A stretch of 64,000 bases of DNA from Pseudomonadota bacterium (GTDB lineage Bacteria; Myxococcota_A; UBA9042; GCA-2863065). This document shows, piece after piece, positions 1 to 10,736 of this stretch. A program made the position numbers and the translations under genes. The stretch's first letter is position 1, and the number at the start of each line of letters is the position of its first letter. The stretch is taken from NCBI GenBank assembly GCA_005776585.1, contig SXOX01000088.1, positions 1-64,000 on the forward strand. Reading direction: 5' to 3'. The notes under the pieces are model-generated. The model was not told the origin of the DNA. It saw only the letters and a list, made by a program, of their open reading frames with translations, and made no database searches.

Positions 1-799
1 GCGAGTAGAACCAGAAAAAGTGCTGGAAGAGCACCGGATCGCCGCCCTTGGCGGGATCGAAAATGCCGATGCCGAGCAGGCGCTCAATGGTCGCCAGCAT
101 GAGCGTGATAGCCAAGACGGGCGTGGCGAGCACCTGGATGAGCGACGTGGCGTAGATGGCCCAGATGAAGAGCGGCAGGCGCTTCCAGGTCAGCCCCGGG
201 GCGCGCATCTTGTGCACCGTCACGATGAAGTTGAGGCCCGTGAGAATGGACGAGAACCCGAGGATGAAGACGCCGAGAAGTGCGGCGGTGATGCCCGCGC
301 CCCAGTCGGAGGGCTTGATGCTGTACGGGGTGTAGAACGTCCAGCCCGTGTCCATGGAGCCCGCGAGGATGGCCGTGAGCAGGAACAGCGCGCCGATGAT
401 GTAGATGTGGAAGCTGGCCAGGTTCAGCCGCGGAAATGCGACGTCCTTGGCCCCGAGCATGAGCGGCAGCAGGAAGTTACCGAGCGCGGCGGGGACCGAC
501 GGGATGATGAAGACGAAGACCATCACCGCGCCGTGCAGCGTGAAGAGTTTGTTGAACGTGTCTCCCGTGAAGAGATCGCCCTCGGGCGTGAGGAGCTCGG
601 TACGGACGAGCAGCGCAAGGACGCCGCCGACCATGAAGAAGCTCAGCACGGAGACGAGGTACATGAGCCCGATCCGCTTGTGATCGAGCGTGAGGAGCCA
701 CGAGAGGATGCCCTTCGGCGCGAGATAGCTCTCGTGCGCGTGGTCGCCGTGCTCTCCGGCTCCCGGGGCGTGATGGTCTGCGGTGGTGGTCGTGCTCAT
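1..799 (-). CDS. ctaD: Cytochrome c oxidase subunit I (partial, C-terminus beyond window edge)
   Basis: Catalytic haem-copper subunit of an aa3/caa3-type terminal oxidase in the inner membrane. It reduces O2 to water and pumps protons. About 266 N-terminal residues are visible. After a His-rich N-terminus come [14 protein letters not shown], typical of subunit I, then the helix with [11 protein letters not shown], whose His is expected to bind low-spin haem a, and a segment ending HFFWFYS that leads into the binuclear-centre helix. The start is the ATG at 799, 7 nt after the coxB stop. It is the last visible gene of the ACIII/oxidase operon; subunits III and IV probably follow outside the window. 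The family is clear; only the truncation limits the call. Confidence 0.96.
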   Translation of the reverse strand, partial: MSTTTTADHHAPGAGEHGDHAHESYLAPKGILSWLLTLDHKRIGLMYLVSVLSFFMVGGVLALLVRTELLTPEGDLFTGDTFNKLFTLHGAVMVFVFIIPSVPAALGNFLLPLMLGAKDVAFPRLNLASFHIYIIGALFLLTAILAGSMDTGWTFYTPYSIKPSDWGAGITAALLGVFILGFSSILTGLNFIVTVHKMRAPGLTWKRLPLFIWAIYATSLIQVLATPVLAITLMLATIERLLGIGIFDPAKGGDPVLFQHFFWFYS

Positions 800-806
800 G
801 CGTCGT

Positions 807-1796
807 TCACTTCCCGATCGACTTCAGGTACTCGATGATGGCGGTGATCTGCTCGGTCTTGATCTTGCCCTTGAAGCTCGGCATCTTGGGCTGATATCCC
901 TTGACGATGACACTCATTGGGTTCTCGATCGAGTCCCGGATATAGTTGTCATCGACCTTGATCTCAGTGCCGTCGGCACACTGCTCCATCGTGCCGTACT
1001 TGCCGTTGAGGGCGGGACCCGTGTTGGCCGAGCCGTCGAGGCTGTGGCACTGGCCGCAACCGAACCGATTGAAGTAGATCTTGCCCTTCTCCGACAGCGG
1101 CATCTTGGCGAACGCGTCGCCCATGCCCTCGGTGGCGACCCACTTCTGATAGTCCTCCTGGCTCACGACCCGAACGCGCGTGATCATGCGCGAGTGGTCC
1201 TTGCCGCAGTACTCGGTGCAGAAGACGTTGAACACGCCCGTCTCCGGGGCCTCGAACCACACCACCGAGTACCGCTTCGGGATGACGTCCTTCTTGATGC
1301 GAAACTCCGGCACGAAGAAGCTGTGGAGCACGTCCTCGGAGGTCATCGTGAGCTTGACGGCCTTGCCGACCGGAACGACGAGCTCATTGGCGCCCGAGAA
1401 GCCCTCCCGCGGATAGTCGAACTGCCACGTCCACTGGCGCGCTGTCACGCGCACATCCAGCGTGTCGTCGGGCGGCACCCCCATCTTCATCCACACCTTG
1501 AAGCCCCAGTAGAACATCACGAGTAGCAGGATCGTGGGCAGGATGCTCCAGGCGAGCTCAAGCTTGGTGCTGTGGTGAATCGGGCTCGTGCGCTGGTCCT
1601 CCGACTGCCGGCGGTACTTCCAGGCGAAGTAGACCGTCACACCGACGATGCCCACAAAAAACAGGACGCAGAGCCAGAGGATGAACGAGTAGATGTCGTC
1701 CACCTCGTGCGCGACGGTCGAGGCCGCGCGTGGCATCCAGGTCGACCTGGACTCGATGTCGGCGAGAACGCCGCCTAGAGAAGAACCAGTCATCAT
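807..1796 (-). CDS. coxB: Cytochrome c oxidase subunit II with fused cytochrome c domain (caa3 type)
   Basis: Takes electrons from ACIII or a soluble cytochrome and passes them through CuA to subunit I. About 329 residues: transmembrane helices near 37-59 and 83-101, then the periplasmic cupredoxin. CuA ligands are visible: H158 in [10 protein letters not shown], then C193, C197, H201 and M204 in [15 protein letters not shown]-terminal cytochrome c domain carries CGQCH (247-251), which defines a caa3 oxidase. No signal peptide or lipobox precedes helix 1. The gene starts at one of two tandem ATGs (1796 or 1793). The first overlaps the stop of the upstream Sco gene as ATGA, so translation is probably coupled. 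Confidence 0.95.
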   Translation of the reverse strand: MMTGSSLGGVLADIESRSTWMPRAASTVAHEVDDIYSFILWLCVLFFVGIVGVTVYFAWKYRRQSEDQRTSPIHHSTKLELAWSILPTILLLVMFYWGFKVWMKMGVPPDDTLDVRVTARQWTWQFDYPREGFSGANELVVPVGKAVKLTMTSEDVLHSFFVPEFRIKKDVIPKRYSVVWFEAPETGVFNVFCTEYCGKDHSRMITRVRVVSQEDYQKWVATEGMGDAFAKMPLSEKGKIYFNRFGCGQCHSLDGSANTGPALNGKYGTMEQCADGTEIKVDDNYIRDSIENPMSVIVKGYQPKMPSFKGKIKTEQITAIIEYLKSIGK

Positions 1797-2623
1797 GCCA
1801 ACAGCTCCACGGTCTGAGCCAGGTGCGCCCGCTGGCGCGCCCGATCTCGGCGCCACAGGATTCCGACGAAACCGGCGAGGAAAACCGCCGTACAGATGCC
1901 GCCCAGGCGCATGATGCCAAAGGCCCAGGGCCCGTACGCGCCACGCAAGGCGTCGTAGTGAAAACACGAGAAGATGAGCTTGTCGAAGGTCGAGCCGACC
2001 TTGCCCTCACCGGCCTCCATGAGCGCGAACTTGACGCTCTGGACCGGGTACTTGACGCCGAACAGGTACTGCATGACACGGCCGTCGGGCGAGAGGAAGT
2101 GAATGACTGCGGGGTGGGCCCACTCCATGGCCTGCCGGTCGTAGCGGTAGGTGAAGCCGACCGTCTCGGCGAGCTTGGCGATGGTCTCCGTGTCACCGAC
2201 GAGGAAGGTCCAGTCGACGTCGCCCTTGTCGAGCGCCTCCAGGTAGCTGCGGCGCTTCTCGGCGGCGAGCTCGGGCGTCTCGCGCCCGTCGATGCTCACG
2301 GTGACGACGCGATACTGCTCTCCAGGCGACCACTCGAGCCCACGCAACGCCGCCACGGTGCCGTTGAGCACCTCGGTGCACAGCATGCGGCACTGGTAGT
2401 AGTTGAGCGTGAGCAGGACCGGCCGCTTGCCGTCGAAGAAGTCCGCGAGCCGCACGCGCTTGCCGTCGTGATCGGAGAACGTGAGGCCCAGATCGAGCTG
2501 AGCGCCGCGCTGGTCGTGCACGGTGATGCCGCGCAGCGCCTCGGGCTCTTGCTCCTCGGCCGCGAACGCGGGGAGAGCGAGCAGGAGCGACGCTCCCACG
2601 ATCATGGCCAGGCGCAGGCTCAC
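1793..2623 (-). CDS. Sco/SenC family copper chaperone (membrane-anchored)
   Basis: Thioredoxin-fold protein of the Sco1/PrrC/SenC family, which delivers copper to or reduces the CuA site of subunit II. The GTG start at 2623 overlaps the upstream stop as GTGA and gives an N-terminal signal sequence ending near ALPAFA (about residue 22). The copper-binding CxxxC is C78-R-M-L-C82 in NYYQCRMLCTEVLNG, and a downstream His in AVIHFLSPDG is the likely third ligand. Unlike many Sco proteins it ends with a transmembrane helix (RLGGICTAVFLAGFVGI) and a short basic cytoplasmic tail. It sits directly before coxB, its expected client. A later ATG at 2605 is possible but would shorten the signal peptide. 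Confidence 0.93.
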   Translation of the reverse strand: MSLRLAMIVGASLLLALPAFAAEEQEPEALRGITVHDQRGAQLDLGLTFSDHDGKRVRLADFFDGKRPVLLTLNYYQCRMLCTEVLNGTVAALRGLEWSPGEQYRVVTVSIDGRETPELAAEKRRSYLEALDKGDVDWTFLVGDTETIAKLAETVGFTYRYDRQAMEWAHPAVIHFLSPDGRVMQYLFGVKYPVQSVKFALMEAGEGKVGSTFDKLIFSCFHYDALRGAYGPWAFGIMRLGGICTAVFLAGFVGILWRRDRARQRAHLAQTVELLA

Positions 2624-2994
2624 TTCGCGGGGGCCTTCCCAGCACCCTCGGGCGGGGGCTCGCACGGCTTGACCGAGTCGGGCTGCGCGACGTAGTGACG
2701 CATGGCGACGTCGATGGGCATGGACCACGTCTTCTTCTCGGCGTCGTAGCCGTAGCTCGTGAGCCGCTTCTGCTCCTTCTGCCGCTGCCCCGCGAGCTGC
2801 GTGCCGAGCCGCTCCGTCTTGCGCGACCGCTCGCCCTGCGTCTCGAGGTCGAGGAAGTTGCGCAGCCCGATGGCCGAGGCGACGACCACAATCACGAGCA
2901 GCGCGACGATGACCGTGATGCGCCGGACGTCGACCGTATCGGGCTCGACGCCGATGTTCGGGGCGGGGGCGTGGTGTTGTTCGTGCTGGCTCAT
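2620..2994 (-). CDS. Small single-pass membrane protein of the ACIII/oxidase operon
   Basis: A 124-residue protein with no family I can name. It has a His-rich cytoplasmic N-terminus (MSQHEQHHAPAPN), one transmembrane helix near residues 26-45 (ITVIVALLVIVVVASAIG), and a charged periplasmic part with a predicted helical stretch rich in Arg, Lys and Gln. A YGYDAEKKTWSMPIDVAM segment comes next, then a Pro-rich end with one Cys. It lies between actF and the Sco gene, and its stop overlaps the Sco GTG start. By position it is likely an accessory or assembly protein of the ACIII-caa3 supercomplex. That role is inference only. Confidence 0.75.
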   Translation of the reverse strand: MSQHEQHHAPAPNIGVEPDTVDVRRITVIVALLVIVVVASAIGLRNFLDLETQGERSRKTERLGTQLAGQRQKEQKRLTSYGYDAEKKTWSMPIDVAMRHYVAQPDSVKPCEPPPEGAGKAPAK

Positions 2995-3025
2995 GGCGTG
3001 GAGTTCTCCAAGTGACCGTTCGTGC

Positions 3026-4273
3026 TCACGCGTTCTGGAAGGCGGCGGACTCGGCCAGACGCGGATCGCGCGCCGGGACCAGGGTCGAGCGGCCGAGCAT
3101 CATGCCGAAGGCCGCCAGGAAGAGGCCGCCGACGCCCACGAACGTGAGCCCGTCGAGCAGATGCAGGTGAAAGCCGTGTCCGGCGTGGTGGCGCATCGCC
3201 TCGCTGTTGATGTTGGGCATGACCTGCCAGTGCAGGTCGACGTAGTGCATCAGCATGATCCAGAGCCCGCCGCCGAGCAGGCCAAACCGGTGCCGCTTCA
3301 CGTGCCGCGACATGAGGAAGAAGAACGGCACGAAGAAGTGACCCGCGACCAGGAACGTGCTCACGGGCTGCCACGTCGCCGTCTGGCGGAGGCGATAGAA
3401 GATGGTCTCCTCGGGCATGTCGCCATACCAGATGAGGAAGTACTGGCTGAACGAGATGTAGGTCCAGAACACGCAGAAGGCGAACAGCAGCTTCCCAGCG
3501 TCGTGCTGGTGCTCCTCGGTGAGGAAGCGGCCGAAGTGACCGGCCTGCCGCATGAGGACCGTGATGACCGACAGGAAGGCGAAGAAGCCGACGACGCAGC
3601 CGGCGAAGAAGTACACGCCGTACATGGTCGAAAACCAGTGCGGGTCGAGGCTCATGATCCAGTCGAAGGCGGCGAAGGTGGTCGTAAGCGCAAACAGCGC
3701 GATGCCCACGAACGACAGGCCGTTGAGCCGCCGCGTAATGGTGCGATCGCCCGTCTGGTCTTGCGCGACGCTGCCGCGGTAGAACATGAGCGCCAGACCG
3801 ATCCAGACCGCGAAGTAAATGGCCGCGCGGATGAAGAAGAACTTCTCGTTCAGGTACGGCGCCTTGGCGAGCAGGATGGGATCATTGGCCACGACGTCGT
3901 GGTCGAGCCAGTGGTGATAGAGGTCGTGCATGCCCAGGATGACCGGGATGAACAGCACCAGGAACAGAGGGAGCGTGGCCGCCACGTTCTCGAACACGCG
4001 GCGGAGCGCGATGCTCCAGCCGGCGCGCGTCGCGTACTGGACGAGCGTGAAGAACAGGCCGCCGAGCGCGATGGAGAGCCAGTAGAGGTAGGCGACGAGG
4101 TAGCTGTGCCAGAGCTGCTGGCGCGTCTCGGCGGCGCCCATGCCGGTGGCGAGCGCGGCGCCGAGTGCGCCGAGGCCCACGAGGCCGCCGATGATGGGCA
4201 GCTTCGCAAAGAGGCTCGAGGCCGGAAGTCGGGGGATGGAACCCGCGTCGATGGTGTGCGCGTGGTGGCTCAC
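3026..4273 (-). CDS. actF: Alternative complex III membrane subunit ActF
   Basis: Polytopic inner-membrane subunit of quinol:electron acceptor oxidoreductase (alternative complex III), the functional replacement for cytochrome bc1. 415 residues with about ten predicted helices. Recognisable stretches are LWHSYLVAYLYWLSIALGG near the start and WYGDMPEETIFYRLR in the C-terminal half, and ActF stands in its usual place behind ActE. It is homologous to the quinol-binding helical bundle of ActC but carries no cofactor motifs. The ATG at 4273 overlaps the actE stop (ATGA), so synthesis is probably coupled to ActE. Confidence 0.92.
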   Translation of the reverse strand: MSHHAHTIDAGSIPRLPASSLFAKLPIIGGLVGLGALGAALATGMGAAETRQQLWHSYLVAYLYWLSIALGGLFFTLVQYATRAGWSIALRRVFENVAATLPLFLVLFIPVILGMHDLYHHWLDHDVVANDPILLAKAPYLNEKFFFIRAAIYFAVWIGLALMFYRGSVAQDQTGDRTITRRLNGLSFVGIALFALTTTFAAFDWIMSLDPHWFSTMYGVYFFAGCVVGFFAFLSVITVLMRQAGHFGRFLTEEHQHDAGKLLFAFCVFWTYISFSQYFLIWYGDMPEETIFYRLRQTATWQPVSTFLVAGHFFVPFFFLMSRHVKRHRFGLLGGGLWIMLMHYVDLHWQVMPNINSEAMRHHAGHGFHLHLLDGLTFVGVGGLFLAAFGMMLGRSTLVPARDPRLAESAAFQNA

Positions 4274-4887
4274 TTCGCTCCTCCGCCCAGCGAGGCCTTC
4301 ACCTCGGCCGGGATCTGCTCTTCGGGGGCGACCCCCGCAAACTGAAGGGCCCGCACGTACGCGGCGATGGCCCAGCGGTCGTTCGGTGGGACCTGCGCGG
4401 CGTACGACGGCATCTGCTTGCTGCCGACGACCATCTGGTTGACGATCTGCCCGAGCGTATAACTCCGTGGCTTCTGATCCAGCAGGTTGGGCACGACGAG
4501 CCCGCCGCGCTGCGCGACCATGCCATCACCCAGTGCCGCACCGCCATGGCAGGGCGTGCAGAAGATCTGGTAGCGCGCCTGGCCACGGTTGAGGAAATCG
4601 GCCGAGAGCGAGAGCCCAGTGGGCAGCGCGTCGGTGAACTTGCCGTCGACCTTGCCCTGGCGCAGGTGCTCGTGCGTGACGTCGTCAGCCGCGACCGTGC
4701 CATGGGCGTAGGTGCCCACGACCTGCGGCCGCATGGCGCGCCGATCCTTGAAGAAGTCGTTCTCCTCCTGGAGCTCGTACCGATCCTGAAAGTCCATGTT
4801 GGGGTTCAGGTGAATCGGCGGCTCTTCGGAGAGCGTGCCGCGGCAGGCGGTGACCGCCAGCCCGATGGTGAGGAGCGCGAGTCGCAT
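4270..4887 (-). CDS. actE: Alternative complex III monohaem cytochrome c lipoprotein ActE
   Basis: Periplasmic monohaem cytochrome c subunit of ACIII that hands electrons on from ActA. 205 residues from the ATG at 4887. The N-terminus is a short lipoprotein signal with lipobox VTAC, so it should be anchored in the membrane. The haem site is CTPCHGG, and KQMPSYAAQV further on probably gives the axial Met. The N-terminal region MDFQDRYELQEENDFF is typical of ActE. It starts 1 nt after the actD stop and overlaps actF. I reject a longer upstream reading because it would run through actD in another frame. Confidence 0.93.
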   Translation of the reverse strand: MRLALLTIGLAVTACRGTLSEEPPIHLNPNMDFQDRYELQEENDFFKDRRAMRPQVVGTYAHGTVAADDVTHEHLRQGKVDGKFTDALPTGLSLSADFLNRGQARYQIFCTPCHGGAALGDGMVAQRGGLVVPNLLDQKPRSYTLGQIVNQMVVGSKQMPSYAAQVPPNDRWAIAAYVRALQFAGVAPEEQIPAEVKASLGGGAK

Positions 4888-4888
4888 C

Positions 4889-5431
4889 TCAGGCCTCGAC
4901 CCTTTCCACGGCCACGGCCCCGCAGGCGCGGAGCAGCTCGGCCGTCTGCTCGGGGTGGTACTTGGGATCGGTCGCCTCAATCGAGATGAAGAACCGATCG
5001 TCGGAAGCGCGCTCGAAGCGCTTGGACTGGAAGAGCGGGTGGTTGTGCCGCGGCAGACGGTTGAAGTGCAGCATGCCGAAGACGGCGCCAAGCGCCGCAA
5101 AGAGGACGCCGACCTCGAAGGTGACGGGCACGAAGGCCTGCCACGAGAAGTAGGGCTTTCCGGCGTAGATGATGGGGTAGGCCTCGACGCTGACCCACCA
5201 CTGCAACAGCATGGCGAGCGAGGAGCCCGTGAGGCCCATCACCAGGATGACCCAGGGCAGGTGGCTGCGCTTGAGGCCCATCGCCTGGTCGAGTCCGTGC
5301 ACCGGGAACGGCGTGTGCGCGTCCCAGACGGTGTAGCCCGCGTCGCGGACCTTCTCGCAGGCGTGATAGACGCCGGAGGTCGTAGTGAACTCGGCCAGGA
5401 GTCCGAAGTCTTTCATGGTGGCTGTACTCAC
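4889..5431 (-). CDS. actD: Alternative complex III membrane subunit ActD (DUF3341)
   Basis: ACIII subunit with a cytoplasmic N-terminal domain and two transmembrane helices (near residues 60-80 and 103-125), followed by a cytoplasmic tail. The sequence is typical for the family: MKDFGLLAEFTTTSGVYHAC at the start, DAHTPFPVHGLDQAMGL in the middle, and a C-terminal HNHPLFQSKRFERASDDRF. I chose the GTG at 5431 because a GGGAG stands about 7 nt before it. The ATG at 5416 (MKDFG) lacks a ribosome binding site but is closer to the usual start in homologues, so the first five residues are uncertain. The gene lies 17 nt after actC. Confidence 0.92.
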   Translation of the reverse strand: MSTATMKDFGLLAEFTTTSGVYHACEKVRDAGYTVWDAHTPFPVHGLDQAMGLKRSHLPWVILVMGLTGSSLAMLLQWWVSVEAYPIIYAGKPYFSWQAFVPVTFEVGVLFAALGAVFGMLHFNRLPRHNHPLFQSKRFERASDDRFFISIEATDPKYHPEQTAELLRACGAVAVERVEA

Positions 5432-5448
5432 GGCTTGCTCCCGTCGTC

Positions 5449-6924
5449 TCAGTGCGCCACGGCGGTGGAGGGTGCTGCGGGCGCGTGCTCCGCGTCCGCG
5501 TGGTGATGCGGGTTGGCCTCGGGCAGGACGGTCTTGACCTCCGCGATGGCGATCATGGGCAGATACCGCACGAACAGGCACATCATCGTAAAGAAGAGGC
5601 CGAAGCTGCCGAGGAAGCTGGCGACGTCCCAGCGCGTTGGCGAGTAGTAAAACCAGTTGGACGGCAGGAAGTCGCGGTGGAGCGACGTGACCGTGATGAC
5701 GAACCGCTCGAACCACATGCCGATGTTCACGAAGATACTGACCACGAACAGCGTTGGGATGTGCGTGCGCGCCTTCTTGAACCAGAAGACCTGCGGGCTG
5801 ACCACGTTGCAGGTGATCATCGTCCAGTAGGCCCACGCGTAGGGGCCAAAGGCGCGATTGATGAACGCAAACGACTCGTAGGGGTTGCCCGAGTACCACG
5901 CGATGAAGAACTCCATCGCGTAGGCATAGCCGACCATGGAGCCCGTGAGCAGGATGATCTTCGACATGTTGTCGAAGTGCTTGAGCGTCATCATGTGCTC
6001 GAGCTGGAACGCCTTGCGCGCGAGGACCATGAGCGTGACGACCATGGCGAAGCCCGAGAAGATCGCGCCCGCGACGAAGTAGGGCGGGAAGATGGTCGTG
6101 TGCCAGCCGGGCAGCTGCGACACGGCGAAGTCGAAGGAGACGATGGAGTGCACCGAGAGCACGAGCGGCGTCGAAATGGCCGCCAGGATGAGGTAGGCGA
6201 CCTCATAGTGCTGCCAGTGGCGGTTGGAGCCGCGCCAGCCGAGCGCGAAGATGCCGTAGCCGATCTGCTTGAGCTTGGTCTTGGCGCGATCGCGCATGGT
6301 GGCCAGGTCCGGGATGAGGCCGACGTACCAGAAGAGGATGGAGACGCTGCCGTAGATGGAGACGGCGAAGACGTCCCACAGCAGCGGGGACCGGAAGTTG
6401 GGCCACGCGCCCATCTGGTTTGGCACCGGGAAGACCCACTGGAGCAGCCAGATACGACCGACGTGGATGGTCGGAAACGAGAGCGCGCACATGACGGCGA
6501 AAATCGTCATGGCCTCGGCGAAACGGTTGATGGAGGTGCGCCACTTCTGCCGGAAGAGGAACAAGATCGCCGAGATCAGTGTGCCTGCGTGGCCGATGCC
6601 GACCCAGAAGACGAAGTTGACGATGGCCCAGCCCCAACCGACGGGGTTGTTGAGTCCCCAGACGCCCGTGCCGTTGTAGACCAGGTAGCCAATCGAGATG
6701 CCGAATAGGCCGAGCAGCATGAGCGCGGTGCCGAAAAGGACCCACCAGCCGAAGGGCATGGGCTTCTCCGCGGGGCCGCAGACGTCGTTGGTCACCGACT
6801 GGAAGGACGGGTTGCCGAGGATGAGCGGGTGGCGGCCCTCGACCGGGTCGAACTGGTCGGGGTAGCGCGCGTAGTCGACGTCGTCGAAGTCCGCAGGGTT
6901 GATGGTGTTCTTGAGCGTCGCCAT
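5449..6924 (-). CDS. actC: Alternative complex III NrfD-like quinol-binding subunit ActC
   Basis: Integral membrane subunit of ACIII from the NrfD/PsrC family, expected to hold the quinol oxidation site facing the iron-sulfur protein ActB. 491 residues with about ten helices. It opens with a cytoplasmic N-terminus ([16 protein letters not shown]) and has [20 protein letters not shown] and [19 protein letters not shown], both typical of ActC, and a His-rich C-terminus. It begins 2 nt after actB. Length and motif order match the family, and nothing appears to be missing. Confidence 0.95.
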   Translation of the reverse strand: MATLKNTINPADFDDVDYARYPDQFDPVEGRHPLILGNPSFQSVTNDVCGPAEKPMPFGWWVLFGTALMLLGLFGISIGYLVYNGTGVWGLNNPVGWGWAIVNFVFWVGIGHAGTLISAILFLFRQKWRTSINRFAEAMTIFAVMCALSFPTIHVGRIWLLQWVFPVPNQMGAWPNFRSPLLWDVFAVSIYGSVSILFWYVGLIPDLATMRDRAKTKLKQIGYGIFALGWRGSNRHWQHYEVAYLILAAISTPLVLSVHSIVSFDFAVSQLPGWHTTIFPPYFVAGAIFSGFAMVVTLMVLARKAFQLEHMMTLKHFDNMSKIILLTGSMVGYAYAMEFFIAWYSGNPYESFAFINRAFGPYAWAYWTMITCNVVSPQVFWFKKARTHIPTLFVVSIFVNIGMWFERFVITVTSLHRDFLPSNWFYYSPTRWDVASFLGSFGLFFTMMCLFVRYLPMIAIAEVKTVLPEANPHHHADAEHAPAAPSTAVAH

Positions 6925-6926
6925 GC

Positions 6927-9900
6927 TTACACCAGCGCCGGGTTCGGGTTGCGGAGCTTGGCCAGATACGTGGTGCGCGGGCGCACGTTCAGCTCCCGTA
7001 GCAGCGCGTAGTCGCGCGGGATGGCCTTCTGCTTGCTGACCGCGCTCGCAGGGTCGGCGACGTTGCCGAACACGATGGCGCCCGTCGGGCAGGTCTGCTC
7101 ACACGCGGTCTTGATCTTGCCGTCGGAGACGAGCGAGTGACCGTCGCGCTTGGCCTCGATCTTGGCCTCGTTGATGCGCTGGACACAATAGGTGCACTTC
7201 TCGACGACGCCACGGAAACGCACGGTGACGTCCGGGTTCTTCTGCATCTTCCAGAGCGGCGAGGTCGTCAGGTTCTCCTTCTGATAGTTGAAGAAGTTGA
7301 ACCGGCGCACCTTGTACGGACAGTTGTTGGCGCAGTACCGGGTGCCGATGCAGCGGTTGTAGGCCATGTCGTTGAGGCCCTCGGGGCTGTGCGCGGTGGC
7401 GCCGACGGGGCAGACGTTCTCGCAGGGCGCCATCTCACACTGCTGGCACGGCAGCGGCTGAACGACGGCCTGCGGGTCGTTCTGGTCGCCCGTGAAGTAG
7501 CGATCGAGCCGAATCCAGTGCATCTCGCGGCCGTTGAGCACGCGCTCCTTGCCGACGACCGCGATGTTGTTCTCCGACTGGCACGCGATGGTGCACGCGT
7601 TGCAGCCGGTGCACGAGTTGAGGTCAATCGACATGCCCCACTGATGGCCATCCGTGGGATTCGGCGGATCCCACAGGTGGAACATGTGGTCTTCTTTGAG
7701 CATCTCGACCTTCTCGACGAACTCGGGGGTCTGTCGATAGGCCTCGACGGTGGCCTCGCGGACGATGGGCCGCGTCTTGCCCGTGAAGGGCTCGATCATG
7801 GTCCCATGCTCTTGGGTGCTGGCCAGCGCGTAGGTGCGACCGGTGTCGGCGAGCGACGCGCCCGAGGCGCTCCACAGGCTGGCGGTCGTGCGCAGCGTGT
7901 AGGTGTCGAAGCCCGCGCCCTCCAGGATGTGGCCGCCCTGCCGGCGCCCATAGCCGAGCGGAAGGACCGCGACGTTGTCGGCCGTGCCCGGGAGCCGCCA
8001 GATCGGCAGCTCGAGCTTGCGACCGCCGAGCGTGAGCGTGACGAGCGCGCCGTCCTTGAGGCCGAGCCCATCCGCGGTCGAAGGCGAGAGGTACGCGGCG
8101 TTGTCCCACGTGAGCTTGGACATGGGGTCCGGCAGCTCTTGGAGCCACGCGTTGTTGGCAAAGCGCCCGTCGCAGCTCGACGCGTCGACGATGAACGCGA
8201 CGTCGAGCGCGCCCGAGGACGGCACCGTGGGATCGGGCGCGGCGGCCATGGCCTTCTCGAGGCCGCCCCAGTCGAAGGTGTTTTCGGCGGGCTTGACCTT
8301 GCGAAACGCCGCCTGACCGTCGTGCACGGCGCGACGCCACGCGTTCTGATCGGCCGCGCCGCCCAGGATCGTGGCCTGAACCAGCGCGTGGCCCGTGGCC
8401 TGCTCCGCCGGGAGGCCGAGCGTGAGCGCCAGGACCTCGAGCTCCGACAGCGTGTCGAACAGCGGCGCGATCAGCGGCTGCTGGATGCTGACGGTGCCGT
8501 CGGACGCCTGCAGATCGCCCCACGCCTCGAGGAAGTGGCTCGAGGGCAGGTGCCACGTGGCGAGCGACGAGGTCTCGTCCACGGATCGGCTCGTGTGGAT
8601 CGTGAGCGGCAGCCGCTTGAGGGCGTTGGCCAGGTCCAGATCGGCCGGCGCGTCATAGGCGGGGTTGCCCCCCAGCATGACGAGCGACTGGAGCTGACCG
8701 GCCGCGAGGGCCTTGCCGAGCTCCTCGACCGTGCCGATCCCCGGCGCCGAAGGCTCGGGCGTGACGAAGGCCACCTTGCCGAGGGCGCCCAGCGCGTCGT
8801 TGACCAGCAGCGCGAGGCCGTGCACCCAGGCGGGCTGGCGCTCGCCGACGACGATGACGCTCTTGCCGGGCGCTGCCTGCAGGTCCGCGGCCACGGCGTC
8901 GATCCACTTGCGGAACTTGTCCGTGTAGACAATACCGGCGCCCCGCGACTGGCGGTTCTCGATGGCCGCGCGGACGCCCGGCGGGGCCTTGGTGCCGAGC
9001 AGCTTGGCGGCGAGGCCACGCAGCAGCTCGCCCGTGTGCGAGCTCGGGACGCGCAGCCGGTTGTCGGCGAAAGCGCCGGTGACGGAGAAGGTCGTCTCGA
9101 CCGCGTACAGGCGATTCATGGCGCCCTGCTCGGCGCCCGCGCGACGGCGGTTGACGAACAAGCGCGCGTTGCGAACGCTGTCCCCGTCGGTGAGCATGAA
9201 GTCCGAGTCGAGCGCCACGACGACGTCGGCCTTCTCGAGGTCGTACCACGCGCGCCCGTTGCGCACGCCGGCGAGCGCGAGGCCGTCGCGGCCGTTGCGG
9301 CCGTCGGTCGGGTCCCAGCGAAACACGCGGGCCTCGGGGTAGCTCTTCTTGAACTCCCCGACGAGCCGATGCAGCGTGGGCGACGGCCGCGCGTCGATCA
9401 GCAGCCCGAGGCCAGCGCCCTTGCCGCGCTGAGGCGCAAACGCGGCCGCGATGGCGGCCTTGGCCTCGGCCCAGGTGGCCGTGGCGCCCTTGAACGTCGG
9501 GGTGCGCGAGCGATCCTGGTCGTAGAGGTCGAGCACCGACGCCTGCGCCCAGCTGTGCGCGCCGCCGAGGCTCATCGGGTGGTCGGCGTTGCCCTCGACC
9601 TTGGTCGGGCGGCCATCCTGGCTCTCCACGTGCAGCCCGAGCACCGCCGGACCGATGTTCATCGCCGTGCGAAAGAACCGGGGCTTGCCGGGGATGAGGT
9701 CCTCGGGCCGCGTGGTGTACGGCAGGATCTTCTCGACGGGCTTGCGGATGCAGCCCTCGAGCGACAGCGTGCCGGCGACGGCGCCGGTCGCGCCGAGGAT
9801 GCTGAGGAACTTGCGGCGCTCGAGCGGTCCGATCTCGAGGTCCGTCGGGCCTTCCGTACGCTGATTGGCGAGCTGCGCGCGCTCGAGCGGCGTGCGATCG

Positions 9901-9965
9901 TAGTCCGCGAGGCTGCGCCATTGCTCAGGCGTATTCGAGGAGGGTGTGGTCGTTTCGTTCGTCAC
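6927..9965 (-). CDS. actB: Alternative complex III iron-sulfur subunit ActB (fused molybdopterin-like and ferredoxin domains)
   Basis: Large periplasmic electron-transfer subunit of ACIII, 1012 residues. The N-terminal region has a twin-Arg-like [17 protein letters not shown] signal (about 50-66). Next comes a molybdopterin-oxidoreductase-like domain that in this family carries no molybdenum (about 90-730). The C-terminal domain is ferredoxin-like with cysteine groups [45 protein letters not shown] and CEQTCPTGA. These are enough for the usual three [4Fe-4S] clusters and one [3Fe-4S] cluster. Electrons go from quinol at ActC through these clusters to the haems of ActA. It lies between actA and actC in the standard order. 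Confidence 0.95.
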   Translation of the reverse strand: MTNETTTPSSNTPEQWRSLADYDRTPLERAQLANQRTEGPTDLEIGPLERRKFLSILGATGAVAGTLSLEGCIRKPVEKILPYTTRPEDLIPGKPRFFRTAMNIGPAVLGLHVESQDGRPTKVEGNADHPMSLGGAHSWAQASVLDLYDQDRSRTPTFKGATATWAEAKAAIAAAFAPQRGKGAGLGLLIDARPSPTLHRLVGEFKKSYPEARVFRWDPTDGRNGRDGLALAGVRNGRAWYDLEKADVVVALDSDFMLTDGDSVRNARLFVNRRRAGAEQGAMNRLYAVETTFSVTGAFADNRLRVPSSHTGELLRGLAAKLLGTKAPPGVRAAIENRQSRGAGIVYTDKFRKWIDAVAADLQAAPGKSVIVVGERQPAWVHGLALLVNDALGALGKVAFVTPEPSAPGIGTVEELGKALAAGQLQSLVMLGGNPAYDAPADLDLANALKRLPLTIHTSRSVDETSSLATWHLPSSHFLEAWGDLQASDGTVSIQQPLIAPLFDTLSELEVLALTLGLPAEQATGHALVQATILGGAADQNAWRRAVHDGQAAFRKVKPAENTFDWGGLEKAMAAAPDPTVPSSGALDVAFIVDASSCDGRFANNAWLQELPDPMSKLTWDNAAYLSPSTADGLGLKDGALVTLTLGGRKLELPIWRLPGTADNVAVLPLGYGRRQGGHILEGAGFDTYTLRTTASLWSASGASLADTGRTYALASTQEHGTMIEPFTGKTRPIVREATVEAYRQTPEFVEKVEMLKEDHMFHLWDPPNPTDGHQWGMSIDLNSCTGCNACTIACQSENNIAVVGKERVLNGREMHWIRLDRYFTGDQNDPQAVVQPLPCQQCEMAPCENVCPVGATAHSPEGLNDMAYNRCIGTRYCANNCPYKVRRFNFFNYQKENLTTSPLWKMQKNPDVTVRFRGVVEKCTYCVQRINEAKIEAKRDGHSLVSDGKIKTACEQTCPTGAIVFGNVADPASAVSKQKAIPRDYALLRELNVRPRTTYLAKLRNPNPALV

Positions 9966-10043
9966 GGGTGCTGTCGTCCCTTCAGATGGTCCCTGCGTCG
10001 TCGGCCGCGTGTGCGGCGTATGGCGGGCGGTTGGTGCTTGGGT

Positions 10044-10700
10044 CTACCGGTGACATCCAGAACAGTGGAGCGGCGGATGGAGCTCGGTCACCGGACGCTT
10101 GCGCTCCGGGTCCCGCGCGGGGTCGTAGTTGGCCGTGTCCTTGTCCCAGGCCATGTTGGTGACCTGCGACGGCGGACGCAGGCTCGGCACCGGGTCGCGA
10201 TGGCAGTCCAGGCACCAACTCATCGACAGAGGAGCGTGCAGCGAGACGACCGCCATCTGATCGACGCGACCGTGACAGGTGGCGCAGCCGACGCCGGCGG
10301 CGACGTGGACGCTGTGATCGAAGTAGGCGTAGTCCGGAAGCTGGTGGATGCGGATCCAGGGCACCGGCTGGTCGGTCGCCATGGCCTCCCGCAGCGGTGC
10401 GAGGCGCGGGCTCTCCTTGAGCACGTTCGCGTGGCAGTTCATGCACGTGGCCGTGGGCGGGATCGCCGCGCGGGAGGCATGCTCGACCGTGTTGTGGCAG
10501 TAGCGGCAGTCCAGTCCGAGATCGCCGACGTGCAGCTTGTGGCTGTACGGGATGGGCTGCGTGGGCGCGTAGCCCACGTCGGTGAACCAGGGCGAGCCCC
10601 AGTACCAGAAGGCAGCGACGACCGTCCCGAGGGCGAGAGGCGCAACCGCCCCGCCGATCAACGGGATGTAGTTCGTCCACTTTGGAAAGATCTGGGCCAC
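10044..10700 (-). CDS. actA: Alternative complex III pentahaem cytochrome c ActA
   Basis: Membrane-anchored multihaem cytochrome that collects electrons from ActB. 218 residues. An N-terminal anchor lies near residues 10-35 (YIPLIGGAVAPLALGTVVAA), and five CxxCH sites follow: CRYCH (65-69), CMNCH, CATCH, CLDCH and CSGCH at the very C-terminus. PYSHKLHVGDLGLDC and YFDHSVHV supply extra His residues for bis-His ligation, as in the ActA/class III cytochrome fold. It is the first act gene of the operon and lies 36 nt after the dihaem cytochrome c gene. A gap of about 78 nt separates it from actB, the longest gap in the act genes. Confidence 0.94.
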   Translation of the reverse strand: MAQIFPKWTNYIPLIGGAVAPLALGTVVAAFWYWGSPWFTDVGYAPTQPIPYSHKLHVGDLGLDCRYCHNTVEHASRAAIPPTATCMNCHANVLKESPRLAPLREAMATDQPVPWIRIHQLPDYAYFDHSVHVAAGVGCATCHGRVDQMAVVSLHAPLSMSWCLDCHRDPVPSLRPPSQVTNMAWDKDTANYDPARDPERKRPVTELHPPLHCSGCHR

Positions 10701-10736
10701 GTTAGGTCCTTGTGCCTGCTCGCGGGGGAGCCCCGT

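Noticed and set aside
6927-9965. ActB considered as a molybdenum oxidoreductase
   Set aside because: Gene order and the fused ferredoxin domain identify ActB, whose molybdopterin-like domain has no cofactor in the known ACIII family.
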